A stretch of DNA of 64,000 bases. Origin: Pantoea latae (GTDB lineage: Bacteria > Pseudomonadota > Gammaproteobacteria > Enterobacterales > Enterobacteriaceae). The notes under the pieces are model-generated. The model was not told the origin of the DNA and ran no database searches. It was given only the letters and a program-made list of their open reading frames with translations. Below are positions 1 to 7,705 of the stretch, piece after piece; position 1 is the stretch's first letter, and each line of letters opens with the position of its first letter. The DNA is taken from assembly GCF_002077695.1 (NCBI RefSeq), contig NZ_MWUE01000003.1:186001-250000 (forward strand), read 5' to 3'. Position numbers and translations under genes: made by a program.

Positions 1-802
1 CAGAGAGATGATAAACCGCACCTTCGCGAATATTGATGGTGAGATAAATGCCTTTTTTATCTGGCGTCAGGCTAACCTGGGTGGAGTCGATGGCGAATTG
101 CGCATAGCCGCGATCGAGATAGTAGCTGCGCAGCGTTTCCAGATCGCCGGAGAGCTTTTGCTTCTGATACTTCTGATCGGCGGTGAGGTTCCACCAGGGC
201 ACATCGTCACGCAGCTGGAAGTGGGAGATCAGCTCATCGGAGCTAAACGCCCGATTGCCGACGATATTAATCTGTTTGATTTTGGCGGAGACGCCCTCGG
301 TAAACACAAAGCGCAGATCGACGCGGTTGCGCGGCAGGGGCGTCACCACTGCTTTGACGCTGGCGCTATATTTCCCCTGGCTGTAGTAGAAATCCGCCAG
401 GCCTTTTTCAATGTCCGCCAGCGTGGTGCGGTCCAGCGCATTACCCACACGTACGCCGGAAGCGTCGAGGTTTTGCTGCAGTTGCTCTTCCTTGATCGCT
501 TTGTTGCCGGAAAAGGAGATGCTGGCGATCGACGGACGCTCTTTGACGTTGATCAGCAGCGCATCGCCGTCGCGCAGCACCTGAACGTCGTCAAAATTGC
601 CGGTCGCGAACAGGGCGCGAATGGTCTGGCGCACATCGTCGTCGCTGACGCGGTCGCCCACGCGCACCGGCATGGTAAGCAGAGCCGCGCCTGGCGCGAC
701 GCGCTGCAGGCCGTCAAAATGAATCTCCTTTAGCGTAAAATCATCTGCGCCTGAGGCGGTGGTGGATACGATAAGAAGTAATCCGGTTAACATCTTTTTC
801 AT
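1..802 (-). CDS. BamA-like outer-membrane assembly protein (Omp85 family), 3' part missing
   Basis: The 267 visible codons give a signal peptide (start [10 protein letters not shown], cleavage near SGA-DD) followed by POTRA domains 1-3, with stretches almost identical to E. coli BamA ([35 protein letters not shown]). BamA inserts beta-barrel proteins into the outer membrane, using periplasmic POTRA domains to hold partners. The remaining POTRA domains and the barrel lie beyond the window. The normal bamA neighbour upstream is rseP. Here the upstream side is a 490-bp non-coding stretch and then a lactonase gene, so I infer a paralogue (BamK-type copies are known in Klebsiella) rather than the housekeeping gene. 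A relocated single bamA is not excluded. The start at 802 precedes a normal hydrophobic signal sequence. Confidence 0.85.
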   Translation of the reverse strand, partial: MKKMLTGLLLIVSTTASGADDFTLKEIHFDGLQRVAPGAALLTMPVRVGDRVSDDDVRQTIRALFATGNFDDVQVLRDGDALLINVKERPSIASISFSGNKAIKEEQLQQNLDASGVRVGNALDRTTLADIEKGLADFYYSQGKYSASVKAVVTPLPRNRVDLRFVFTEGVSAKIKQINIVGNRAFSSDELISHFQLRDDVPWWNLTADQKYQKQKLSGDLETLRSYYLDRGYAQFAIDSTQVSLTPDKKGIYLTINIREGAVYHLS

Positions 803-1114
803 CTGCTATACGCCTGCCGTTTTCCTGTGCCTGCTTCAGTGGCTTTCCCGCGCCGCATCTCATTGAGCTAAACAGCCTGTTCAGCTCGCTATTTGCGGCA
901 ATAGTGTGCGGGAGAAGACCGCCGAGTCAGAGGGAAATTCAGCGATTTCGTCGGATTTTCGCTTACTTTACAGAAGGATGAAAAGACACTGCGTAAATAT
1001 CGGCACCGCGATTACTCTCTGCTATGCGCGGACGAGCAGGCGTGGCGCTGGAGGGCATCTAATATGGGGTGCGTGGCGCGGATGCGGTGTGAAGAACACG
1101 CTGTTTTAAGTACG

Positions 1115-1130
1115 CATAATCATGATTATG
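1115..1130. promoter_or_regulatory. 16-bp perfect palindrome, possible operator
   Basis: CATAATCATGATTATG reads the same on both strands and lies in an AT-rich pocket of a GC-rich region. It is about 310 bp upstream of the BamA-like gene. It could be a dimeric repressor site, but no regulator gene is next to it, so its role is unknown. Confidence 0.3.
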
Positions 1131-1237
1131 TTAAATCACATCTCCTCAGCAGTTAGCACATCCTGTTGTGGCAGATTTTGTGCTCCCTCTTCTCCTTGAC
1201 GACCTGTACGCCAGCCATCGATAAGTCGCCTGATGAT

Positions 1238-1256
1238 GGCGGCCCTTAAGGCCGCC
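1238..1256 (-). terminator. GC-rich hairpin after the lactonase gene
   Basis: GGCGGCC-CTTAA-GGCCGCC forms a perfect 7-bp stem with a 5-nt loop, 36 nt past the lactonase stop codon. No T-run follows on either strand, so it is a weak intrinsic terminator or a 3'-end-protecting stem. Confidence 0.4.
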
Positions 1257-1291
1257 CGTTGCGAGTCCAGCGCGTTGCTGCGCTCCCCGCC

Positions 1292-2494
1292 CTAATTAAA
1301 GAATTTGATATCCGTCGGCGTGGCAAGTTTCGCCGCGTCCCCGGCCGCTTTCAGTTCGCCGTTACTCGGGTCGAAATGGAACAGGGAAATATTGTTAGAG
1401 AAGACGTTGGTCACGTAAAGATATTTACCGCTGCCATCAAAAGAAAAGGCGCGCGGTTCAATACCCTTAGCGCTATAACTCACCGGCTTACCCAACATGC
1501 CATCTGCTCTAATTTTAAACACCAGCAATTTATTATCTGAGCCGCGATTTGAGGCAATTACATATTTACCGTTCGGGCTTAATATAATTCCGCCGCCGCT
1601 GCGATACTCTGCGCTGCTATTCTCGCAATTTAATTTGATTCGGCCAGCCGGCTCCAGACGATCCTGATTCACATTGAACACCGCAATTTCACCGGCCATT
1701 TCAGTGATGACATAGGCATGCTTGCCATCCGGCGTAAACACCATATGGCGAGGACCGGAACCGGCCGTGAAATTCACGTCGCGTGCGCTATCCGCCTCCA
1801 GCGGCTGTGCTTTATCCGCATGATAGCGAAAGGCGTGCAGCTTATCGCCGCCGAGGTCAGCGGCGTAGAGAAACTGACCATCCTGCGTAAAGGTGGTGGA
1901 GTGCGCATGGCCGCCGTCCTGGCGCCCTTTTACCGCGCCGGATCCCTGCTCAAATGGAAACTGCTGAACCTGCTCGCCCAGCTTGCCATCCTGATGGATC
2001 GGGAACACTGATACGCCTGCGCCACCTTTCGCCACGGAGTAGTTGGCGACAAACAGGAACTTACCGTCCGGGCTGATAGTGGCATGGGTAGGCTGCTGGC
2101 CGTGGCTGTCCACGCTATTCAACACCTGCACCTGGCCGCTTTTATCCACGCTCAGCGCGGTGACCGCCCCACTGTTCTCTTCATTGGTGGTATAGGCAAA
2201 ACGTCCGTCGCGGGATTTCACAATCCACGACGGGCTTTTCATTTTGATTACATCGAGTGGCGTCAGCGTGCCGTCGCTGTTCACCTTCAGGCGATATAAC
2301 CCTTCACTGGGATGGTCAGGTTTTTGTTCTGATGGCGCATCGGGAATCGACGTCCAGGTTCCCACTAATGCCGTTTGATGATCTATCGCGTCATTTGCCA
2401 TTGCGCTTCCCGCCAGTGAATAAACAGCCAGGGATAATGCCATGGTTATGTTCTTGGCTAAACTGCTGCGCGCGGCTTTTTTATTTCTATTCAT
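1292..2494 (-). CDS. Exported beta-propeller lactonase (6-phosphogluconolactonase-like family)
   Basis: A protein of 400 residues whose repeated blades (SPDGKFLFVANY, TPDGKHAYVITE, SPNGKYVIASNR, DGSGKYLYVTN) are those of the seven-bladed lactonase family related to enteric YbhE/Pgl. The clear N-terminal signal peptide (KNITMALSLAVYSLAGSAMA) puts this copy in the periplasm, unlike cytoplasmic Pgl, so it probably does not act in the pentose-phosphate pathway. Its natural lactone is unknown. I chose the ATG at 2494 rather than the ATG at 2509 because GGTGGGG lies a suitable distance before it and nothing like a Shine-Dalgarno site precedes the upstream one. It is transcribed alone, divergent from the Rid gene at 2726. 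Confidence 0.8.
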   Translation of the reverse strand: MNRNKKAARSSLAKNITMALSLAVYSLAGSAMANDAIDHQTALVGTWTSIPDAPSEQKPDHPSEGLYRLKVNSDGTLTPLDVIKMKSPSWIVKSRDGRFAYTTNEENSGAVTALSVDKSGQVQVLNSVDSHGQQPTHATISPDGKFLFVANYSVAKGGAGVSVFPIHQDGKLGEQVQQFPFEQGSGAVKGRQDGGHAHSTTFTQDGQFLYAADLGGDKLHAFRYHADKAQPLEADSARDVNFTAGSGPRHMVFTPDGKHAYVITEMAGEIAVFNVNQDRLEPAGRIKLNCENSSAEYRSGGGIILSPNGKYVIASNRGSDNKLLVFKIRADGMLGKPVSYSAKGIEPRAFSFDGSGKYLYVTNVFSNNISLFHFDPSNGELKAAGDAAKLATPTDIKFFN

Positions 2495-2552
2495 TTTAGA
2501 CCCCACCATAATCGGAATGATTAACGACTATAGAGTGGGTTCCATTTAAGTA

Positions 2553-2608
2553 GTGTCTGGTCAGAGTGACCGGGTTCACAATACAGAAGATTAAACGTGT
2601 CTGGTCAG
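2553..2608. repeat. 12-bp direct repeat in a divergent promoter region
   Basis: GTGTCTGGTCAG occurs at 2553-2564 and again at 2597-2608, repeat starts 44 bp apart (about four helical turns). It lies between the lactonase gene (minus) and the Rid gene (plus). Two in-phase copies could bind a regulator cooperatively or be remnants of a small mobile element; neither is proven. Confidence 0.35.
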
Positions 2609-2725
2609 CCCTTTTGCTGCGTTGCAGGATCGGCAACGCCGTGTCGCTGTAATGTGATTACCTGTAGGCTGAGTCGGCTGATAGGATAAAAAAGGTCTTT
2701 CTGCATTCACACCTTCAGGAGCGCT

Positions 2726-3112
2726 ATGGGCATCGTTAATCCAGCCGGTCTTAAAGCAAGAAGCTATTACAATCATATTAAAATCCGGCCCGGCATGCCG
2801 GTATTTCCCACGGGTCAGGTGGCATGGGACGAAAATGGCGAGGTGGTGGGCGTCAATAACATGACGCAGCAGGTCGAGCAGGTCTATGCCAATATCGATC
2901 GGTTGCTGGCGGGACTGGGCGTCACCAGAGATTCTATTGTCAAAACGACGACGTACGTAACCGATCTTGCCCTGGTATCGGAGATTCACCCCGTGCGGGA
3001 GCGATTTTTCTCAGGGCTGGAGTTGCCCGGCAGCACCCTGTTTCAGGTTGCCGCGCTGGCCGAGCCAGAACTGATGCTGGAAATTGACGTGGTTATTATG
3101 ATGCCGCAGTAA
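2726..3112 (+). CDS. Rid (YjgF/YER057c/UK114) family protein lacking the usual catalytic arginine
   Basis: A 128-residue Rid-fold protein with the usual features: PVFPTGQVAWD near the N-terminus, QVEQVYANIDRLLAGLG in the helix, and EIDVVI at the C-terminus. RidA proteins hydrolyse reactive enamines/imines using an arginine in a P-x-R-S segment. Here that segment reads LPGSTLFQVAALA, with no arginine, so enamine deaminase activity is doubtful and it belongs with the non-RidA subgroups of unknown function. A good ribosome site (AGGAG) lies 5 nt before the ATG. It is monocistronic, convergent with the flavin reductase gene, with an intrinsic terminator overlapping its stop codon. Confidence 0.85.
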   Translation: MGIVNPAGLKARSYYNHIKIRPGMPVFPTGQVAWDENGEVVGVNNMTQQVEQVYANIDRLLAGLGVTRDSIVKTTTYVTDLALVSEIHPVRERFFSGLELPGSTLFQVAALAEPELMLEIDVVIMMPQ

Positions 3113-3124
3113 TGCGGCATTTTT
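3101..3124 (+). terminator. Intrinsic terminator of the Rid gene
   Basis: ATGCCGCA-GTAA-TGCGGCAT followed by TTTT: an 8-bp perfect stem whose 5' arm and loop contain the last codons and the stop codon of the Rid gene. Textbook rho-independent form. Confidence 0.85.
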
Positions 3125-3145
3125 AGGTGACGAAAACGCCGCGGT

Positions 3146-3661
3146 TCACGCCTGACTAAGATGACGGAAGCGGCGATCCATATAGAGCAAAGGCGCCGCG
3201 TCCGGACGCGGATGCGACACCGCCGTGACCTCCCCGAGAAAAATGCCGTGGCTGTGCCAGTCGACAATCTGCGCCAGCCTGCATTCAAACGCGACCAGCG
3301 CTTCTGCGCATACCGGCGCGCCGTTTGTCGCCGTTGTCCATTCACCGGTCCGAAAGCGCTCTGCGCGGCGAGCTGAATGGCTGAACAGATCAACCAGCGG
3401 CAGCGCCTCTCTGGTCAGCACACTGACGCAGAAACTGCCCGTCTGCTGGATCAAGGTAAACATGGATGCGCTGCGGTTGATACAGACCAGCAACGTCGGC
3501 GGCTCGGCGCTAACGGAGGTGACAGCGGTGGCGATCATGCCGCCCGGTTCACTGTCGCAGCTGGCCGTAATCAGGCAAACGCCGGCTGCCAGCAGGCGCA
3601 TCCCGCCGCGATACGCGTCAGCAATCGGCGGCGTCTGTGAGGTTTCGCTAGAAAGTCTCAT
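3146..3661 (-). CDS. Flavin reductase (RutF/HpaC-like), partner of a two-component monooxygenase
   Basis: The 171 residues match the flavin-reductase-like split-barrel family: an N-terminal helix (YRGGMRLLAAGVCLITA), the core TAVTSVSAEPPTLLVCINRSAS that holds FMN, FCVSVLT, and the late motif GIFLGEVTAV. Such enzymes reduce FMN with NAD(P)H and hand FMNH2 to a luciferase-type monooxygenase. The RutA-like monooxygenase at 8750-9859 in the same run of genes is the obvious partner, mirroring RutA/RutF. It is the last gene of the minus-strand set, 73 nt after the Rid gene. The start at 3661 is preceded by purine-rich GAGGG/AAGGG. HpaC-like specificity cannot be separated by eye. Confidence 0.8.
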   Translation of the reverse strand: MRLSSETSQTPPIADAYRGGMRLLAAGVCLITASCDSEPGGMIATAVTSVSAEPPTLLVCINRSASMFTLIQQTGSFCVSVLTREALPLVDLFSHSARRAERFRTGEWTTATNGAPVCAEALVAFECRLAQIVDWHSHGIFLGEVTAVSHPRPDAAPLLYMDRRFRHLSQA

Positions 3662-3734
3662 ACCCTTTTTACCCTCTGCCGTGACCGGGTGCCGCCAGAC
3701 ATGCTCTTCTGCGGCCCAGATAGCGGGTTTGCGC

Positions 3735-4136
3735 TCAGGATGGAATAAGCGCCGTCGTGGCGATCTCGACTAAAAATTCCGGGCGCACCATCTCCAGCTT
3801 CACGCAGAAACGAGCCGGCAACAGGGTCGGGAAATAGCTGACGTAGATGTCGTTGAATTTATGGTAATCCTCCAGATTACGCAGGAATATCTGATTCATC
3901 ACCACGTGATCCATACTGCTGCCGGCGGCTTCCAGCACCACTTTGATGCTGTCGAGGACGCGGCGGGTCTGCGTTTCAATATCGCCCACGCCAACCAGCG
4001 CGCCATCAACCGGATCGGTTGAAAGCATGCCGGCGACATAGACATGATGACCGGCTTTGATGCCCCAGTTGAGGTGGTTGAGGCCGGTTGCGGTCTTGCC
4101 AGTAATCCAGCCTTCCGGGTTGATTGCCTGATTCAT
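3735..4136 (-). CDS. Rid family protein with catalytic arginine (RutC-like role)
   Basis: A 133-residue Rid protein. Unlike the Rid protein at 2726, it keeps arginine in the PARFCVKLEMV segment that lines the active site, and ends in the usual FLVEI strand. It could therefore hydrolyse an aminoacrylate-type enamine, the role proposed for RutC in uracil breakdown. The core also carries GIKAGHHVYVAGMLSTD and MDHVVMNQIFLRNLEDY. It has a strong Shine-Dalgarno site (AGGAGA, 6 nt from ATG), and lies 43 nt downstream of the ABC permease gene and upstream of the flavin reductase, so it is very likely in the same operon. Confidence 0.85.
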   Translation of the reverse strand: MNQAINPEGWITGKTATGLNHLNWGIKAGHHVYVAGMLSTDPVDGALVGVGDIETQTRRVLDSIKVVLEAAGSSMDHVVMNQIFLRNLEDYHKFNDIYVSYFPTLLPARFCVKLEMVRPEFLVEIATTALIPS

Positions 4137-4179
4137 TTGCTTCTCCTGTGTCGGGCGACAGCCCGCGTATTTAAAAGGT

Positions 4180-5121
4180 TTAACGTCCTGAACCGCGCAG
4201 GAAAGGACGGCCTAAATCCCCTGGCGCTGCGCCGCCGCGTCCCATCATGATCCAGGCGACGAGCGCGACCACAAAGGGCATGGCCATCAGCAGCGCGGGA
4301 GGAATATCAATGCCGAGATACTGCCCCTGAAACTGCAGGGCTTCGAGTAAGCCGAGAAGTACTGCCACCAGCAGCACGCGGCCGGGCTTCCAGCGCGCAA
4401 AAAGGGTAATGGCGATCGCCAGGTAGCCGCGCCCCGCGGTCATGTTGTCAACAAAGGTGCCGCCAGAGGCCACAATGCAGAGATACGCGCCGCCCAGCCC
4501 CGCCATCAGGCCGGTAAACAGCGCGGCGCTGAAGCGCAGTCCCAGCACCGAATGACCCGCCGCATCGGCAGCGGCGGCGTTTTCTCCGGCCGCGCGCACC
4601 AGCAGCCCCACACGGCTAAAGCGAAACAGCGCCCATAACGCCAGCGTGGTCAGCACAGCAAGGTAGAACACCGGGCTTTGCGAGAAGATGGCGCGGCCAA
4701 CGAGGGGGAGGTCGGAGAGCCAGGGCAGTTTCATCACTGAAACTGAGCGCATCGAACCGGCGGCTGGCGCGCCGCTGAGCCACAGCTGACGGATCAACGA
4801 GGTGGCGCCAGCGGCGAACAGGTTAAAGCCGATGCCCATGACGATCTGATTGGCGCGAGCCAGTACCGTGCCGGCCGCCAGCAGCGCCGCCGCCAGCAAA
4901 CCGCCCAGCGCGCCAGCAACAAGCGCCAGCAGCGGAGAGCCGGTGAACGCCAGGCCGAGTGCCGAAGAGGCGGCGCCAGACAGCATCAGCCCTTCCAGCC
5001 CGATGGTGAATACCCCTGCCCGTTCGGAAAGGGTTTCGCCCAGCGCCGCGAGCAGTACCGGCACGCAGAGACGCAGGCCGCCGGCCAGAAACAGCGCCAG
5101 GGTTACAATGTTGAATTCCAT
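4180..5121 (-). CDS. ABC importer permease, BMP/nucleoside type (second permease)
   Basis: A hydrophobic 313-residue protein with eight or more membrane segments and the family hallmarks TLSERAGVFTIGLEGLMLSGA near the N-terminus and GRGYLAIAITLFARWKP near residue 230. These belong to the permease pair of the BmpA/PnrA importers (NupQ/YufQ side), known for purine and pyrimidine nucleosides. The start overlaps the end of the first permease gene by 19 nt, implying translational coupling. Together with 5103-6200 (permease), 6193-7701 (ATPase) and 7706-8668 (receptor) it makes a complete importer inside a Rut-like enzyme cluster, which suggests an N-heterocycle or nucleoside as cargo. Confidence 0.85.
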   Translation of the reverse strand: MEFNIVTLALFLAGGLRLCVPVLLAALGETLSERAGVFTIGLEGLMLSGAASSALGLAFTGSPLLALVAGALGGLLAAALLAAGTVLARANQIVMGIGFNLFAAGATSLIRQLWLSGAPAAGSMRSVSVMKLPWLSDLPLVGRAIFSQSPVFYLAVLTTLALWALFRFSRVGLLVRAAGENAAAADAAGHSVLGLRFSAALFTGLMAGLGGAYLCIVASGGTFVDNMTAGRGYLAIAITLFARWKPGRVLLVAVLLGLLEALQFQGQYLGIDIPPALLMAMPFVVALVAWIMMGRGGAAPGDLGRPFLRGSGR

Positions 5122-6200
5122 ACCGGCCTCCCTTTAACCAGCATCACGCCGCTCAATACCGCCAGCAGCAAAATGGGCAGGCCTGCCAGCACGTCGGCTA
5201 ACGCGGCGGGAATCGAGAAGGCGCTTTGCAGCGCCAGCGCGGCGCTGTTAATGGCGCCAAAGTAGATCGAAACGATGACCGCGCCGAGCGGTTCAAGACC
5301 GGCCAAAAACGAGACGGCGAGCCCTTCAAACCCCAGCCCAGAGGAGAAGCCGTCAATCAACCGGTACTGCACGCCCAGCACCTCAAAGCTGCCGGCCAGT
5401 CCGCCGATCGCCCCGGACAGGGCCATGCTGGAAAGGATCGTTCTGGCGGCAGACTGGCCCTGCAGACGAACGAAACGCGGACTCTGGCCGCTGGCGCGCA
5501 GCGTCAGGCCCGCCGCGCTGTGTTTGAGCATCAGCCACACCGCCAGGGCGATCAGCAGCGCAAGAAATACGCCGGCATGCAGGCGCGTGCCGTCAATCAG
5601 CGTGTGAAAGACGCCCTCTGCTGGCAGCTGGACGGACATATTGAAGCTAGAGCCGGCCGGGCGCATGGGGCCCTGCACCAGATATTTCAGGCTATAGATG
5701 GCGATGAAGTTCATCATCAGCGTAACGATGATTTCATCGATGCCGCGCCAGATTTTCAATATGGCGGGAATCACGCCCCATACCGCGCCGCACAAGGCGC
5801 CGCTGAGGATGGCTAACGGCAGCAGCCCCGGGCCGATATTGCCGACCGCCAGAAAAGGCAGCATGGCGCCGATAGCCCCCATCTGTAGCTGCCCTTCTCC
5901 TCCCAGGTTAAACATGCCGCCGCGAATGGCGACCAGCGCGCCCAGCGCCACCAGCAGGCGCGGCGTCATAAATACCAGCGTGTCCGACAGCGCCCGAAGG
6001 TTGCCAAACGCGCCGTCGACCGCCACGCTTACGGCGGCATGCAGCGGCACCCCCATGGCGCTAATCAGCGCCAGCCCCGCGAGCAGCGACCCGGCAAAGG
6101 CGCTAAGCGTCACCCACAGGGAACGCGAGGCGCTAAGCTGAGCCAGCGCTCGTCGCAACGGCATGCTGGTCGCGGTCAGCGGCTTAACAGAATCAGACAT
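5103..6200 (-). CDS. ABC importer permease, BMP/nucleoside type (first permease)
   Basis: The 365 residues form a polytopic membrane protein with motifs of the NupP/YufP side of BMP-type importers: TPRLLVALGALVAIRGGMFNLGGEGQ, RGIDEIIVTLMMNFIA, and a C-terminal GLEGLAVSFLAGLEPLGAV. A long N-terminal tail of about 30 residues precedes the first membrane segment. It overlaps the ATPase gene upstream by 8 nt and the second permease gene downstream by 19 nt, so the three are co-translated. The cargo is unknown; known members of the family carry nucleosides. Confidence 0.85.
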   Translation of the reverse strand: MSDSVKPLTATSMPLRRALAQLSASRSLWVTLSAFAGSLLAGLALISAMGVPLHAAVSVAVDGAFGNLRALSDTLVFMTPRLLVALGALVAIRGGMFNLGGEGQLQMGAIGAMLPFLAVGNIGPGLLPLAILSGALCGAVWGVIPAILKIWRGIDEIIVTLMMNFIAIYSLKYLVQGPMRPAGSSFNMSVQLPAEGVFHTLIDGTRLHAGVFLALLIALAVWLMLKHSAAGLTLRASGQSPRFVRLQGQSAARTILSSMALSGAIGGLAGSFEVLGVQYRLIDGFSSGLGFEGLAVSFLAGLEPLGAVIVSIYFGAINSAALALQSAFSIPAALADVLAGLPILLLAVLSGVMLVKGRPVWNSTL

Positions 6201-7701
6201 ACTCAGCTCCTGCTGCCTGCGGCGAAGGGTTGCGCCCAGTGGTCATCAGGGCGCCGATGCGTTCTGGCGTCATGCTCTCGCCGGCCACTTCGCCAGTGAT
6301 GCGGCCGCCATTGATCACCAGGATGCGGTCACAGAGCCGAATAAGCTCGTCAATGTTCGACGAGATGATGACCACCGTCGTGCCGCCATCGGCGGCTTGC
6401 GCCAGCCGCATCAGTACCGATTCGGCGGCCGCCATATCCAGTCCGCGCGTGGGTTGATAAACCACTACGACCGCGGCGGCGGCGTCCAGGGCGCGCGCCA
6501 CCACGATTTTCTGCTGATTCCCTCCCGACAGCGCGCGCGCCGGGGTGGCATGGGAGTCAGTGCGAATATCAGACTGCGCGATCATCTCCCGCGCGCGGCG
6601 AGAGATGGCCGCATGGTTCAGCAATCCCCAGCGCAGATATTCGCCCCGCATAATTTTGGCATAGAGCAGGTTGTGGGAAACCGGCAGGTCAAGCGACAGC
6701 CCCTCGTGGTGGCGATCCTGCGGGACAAGCGCAACAGTGACCCTGTCACTGTGACGCGTCACGGCGCCGCGCTCTGGCTGGCGCTGCCCGGCCAGCAGCT
6801 CAAACAGCTCTGTTTGTCCGTTGCCCTCGACACCCGCAACGCCGGTTATCTCGCCTGCGTAAAGCTGGAGGTTGATATCGTGCAGCCCTGGCGATCCGCT
6901 GGCCGGACGCAAATACGCTGCGGTGACGCGCATCTGTTCTTTGCCCGCCTGGCGCCGCGCGCCGATACGGGTGCCGGTCGCGACGGCGCGCCCGACGATT
7001 TTTTCGACCAGATCATGCGGCGTGCAGGATGCGGTCAGCCCGCTGCCGTTGGTCTTGCCGCGCCGCAGAATGGTGTAGCGGTCAGCATGGGCGAGCACCT
7101 CGTCCACGTTATGGGTGACCACGGCCACGGCGGTGCCTTTCTCACTGATGCGGCGCAGCGTGTCGTACAGGGCGCCGATCTCATCCGGCGTGAGGATAGT
7201 GGACGGCTCATCCAGCAGCAGCACGCGGCTGTCATTCACCAGCGCTTTAAGGATCTCTACCCTCTGCTGCAGCGCCAGCGGCAGATCTTTGACCTTCGCC
7301 GCCGGATCGAGATCCATGCCGTAACGCTGCATAAAGGCATGAATGTCGCTCTGCCGTCGAAACATTTTTTGCCGTTCCCCTCGGGCGACCAGCGCCAGAT
7401 TCTCAGCCACGGTAAACGGCGCCACCAGCCTGAAATGCTGATGGACCATGCCGATACCGTTAGCGATAGCATCGGCAGGCCGCCGGTGGATGACCTGACG
7501 GCCGTGCATCAGCACCCCGCCCTCGGTCGGCTCATGTACGCCGTAAAGGATATTCATCAGCGTCGATTTACCCGCACCGTTCTCGCCCAACAGCGCGTGG
7601 ATCTCCCCAGGAAAAAGGGAGAGAGAGACCTTTTCCAGCGCCATAAAACCATTGGGATAGCGCTTTGAAACGTGGTCGAGTTCAATGACGGGAGCGGGCA
7701 T
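6193..7701 (-). CDS. ABC importer ATPase with two nucleotide-binding domains, BMP/nucleoside type
   Basis: The 502 residues carry two ABC domains, as in NupO/YufO and sugar RbsA-type ATPases. Domain 1 has the Walker A GENGAGKST (about residues 38-46) and Walker B LLLDEPS; domain 2 has a degenerate Walker A (GVEGNGQTEL) and the signature LSGGNQQK. A degenerate second Walker A is usual for this family. It energises the two permeases encoded just downstream (8-nt overlap) and follows the receptor gene by 4 nt. A 501-residue open frame on the opposite strand is only its high-GC shadow. Confidence 0.9.
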   Translation of the reverse strand: MPAPVIELDHVSKRYPNGFMALEKVSLSLFPGEIHALLGENGAGKSTLMNILYGVHEPTEGGVLMHGRQVIHRRPADAIANGIGMVHQHFRLVAPFTVAENLALVARGERQKMFRRQSDIHAFMQRYGMDLDPAAKVKDLPLALQQRVEILKALVNDSRVLLLDEPSTILTPDEIGALYDTLRRISEKGTAVAVVTHNVDEVLAHADRYTILRRGKTNGSGLTASCTPHDLVEKIVGRAVATGTRIGARRQAGKEQMRVTAAYLRPASGSPGLHDINLQLYAGEITGVAGVEGNGQTELFELLAGQRQPERGAVTRHSDRVTVALVPQDRHHEGLSLDLPVSHNLLYAKIMRGEYLRWGLLNHAAISRRAREMIAQSDIRTDSHATPARALSGGNQQKIVVARALDAAAAVVVVYQPTRGLDMAAAESVLMRLAQAADGGTTVVIISSNIDELIRLCDRILVINGGRITGEVAGESMTPERIGALMTTGRNPSPQAAGAEYV

Positions 7702-7705
7702 GACG

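Larger units (their letters stand above)
803..1291. other. 489-bp non-coding stretch upstream of the BamA paralogue
   Basis: No convincing gene is present. The stretch should hold the promoter of the BamA-like gene (minus strand), a perfect 16-bp palindrome at 1115-1130 and a GC-rich hairpin at 1238-1256 just past the lactonase stop codon. A 67-residue reading frame at 906-1109 has no ribosome-binding site and no recognisable motif. Confidence 0.5.

Noticed and set aside
906-1109. A possible 67-residue gene on the plus strand
   Set aside because: It has no Shine-Dalgarno site and no motif; the composition is that of random sequence.
6163-7668. A 501-residue open frame on the plus strand
   Set aside because: It is antisense to the ABC ATPase gene, has a low-complexity Arg/His/Gln-rich translation and no ribosome site; it results from the high GC content.
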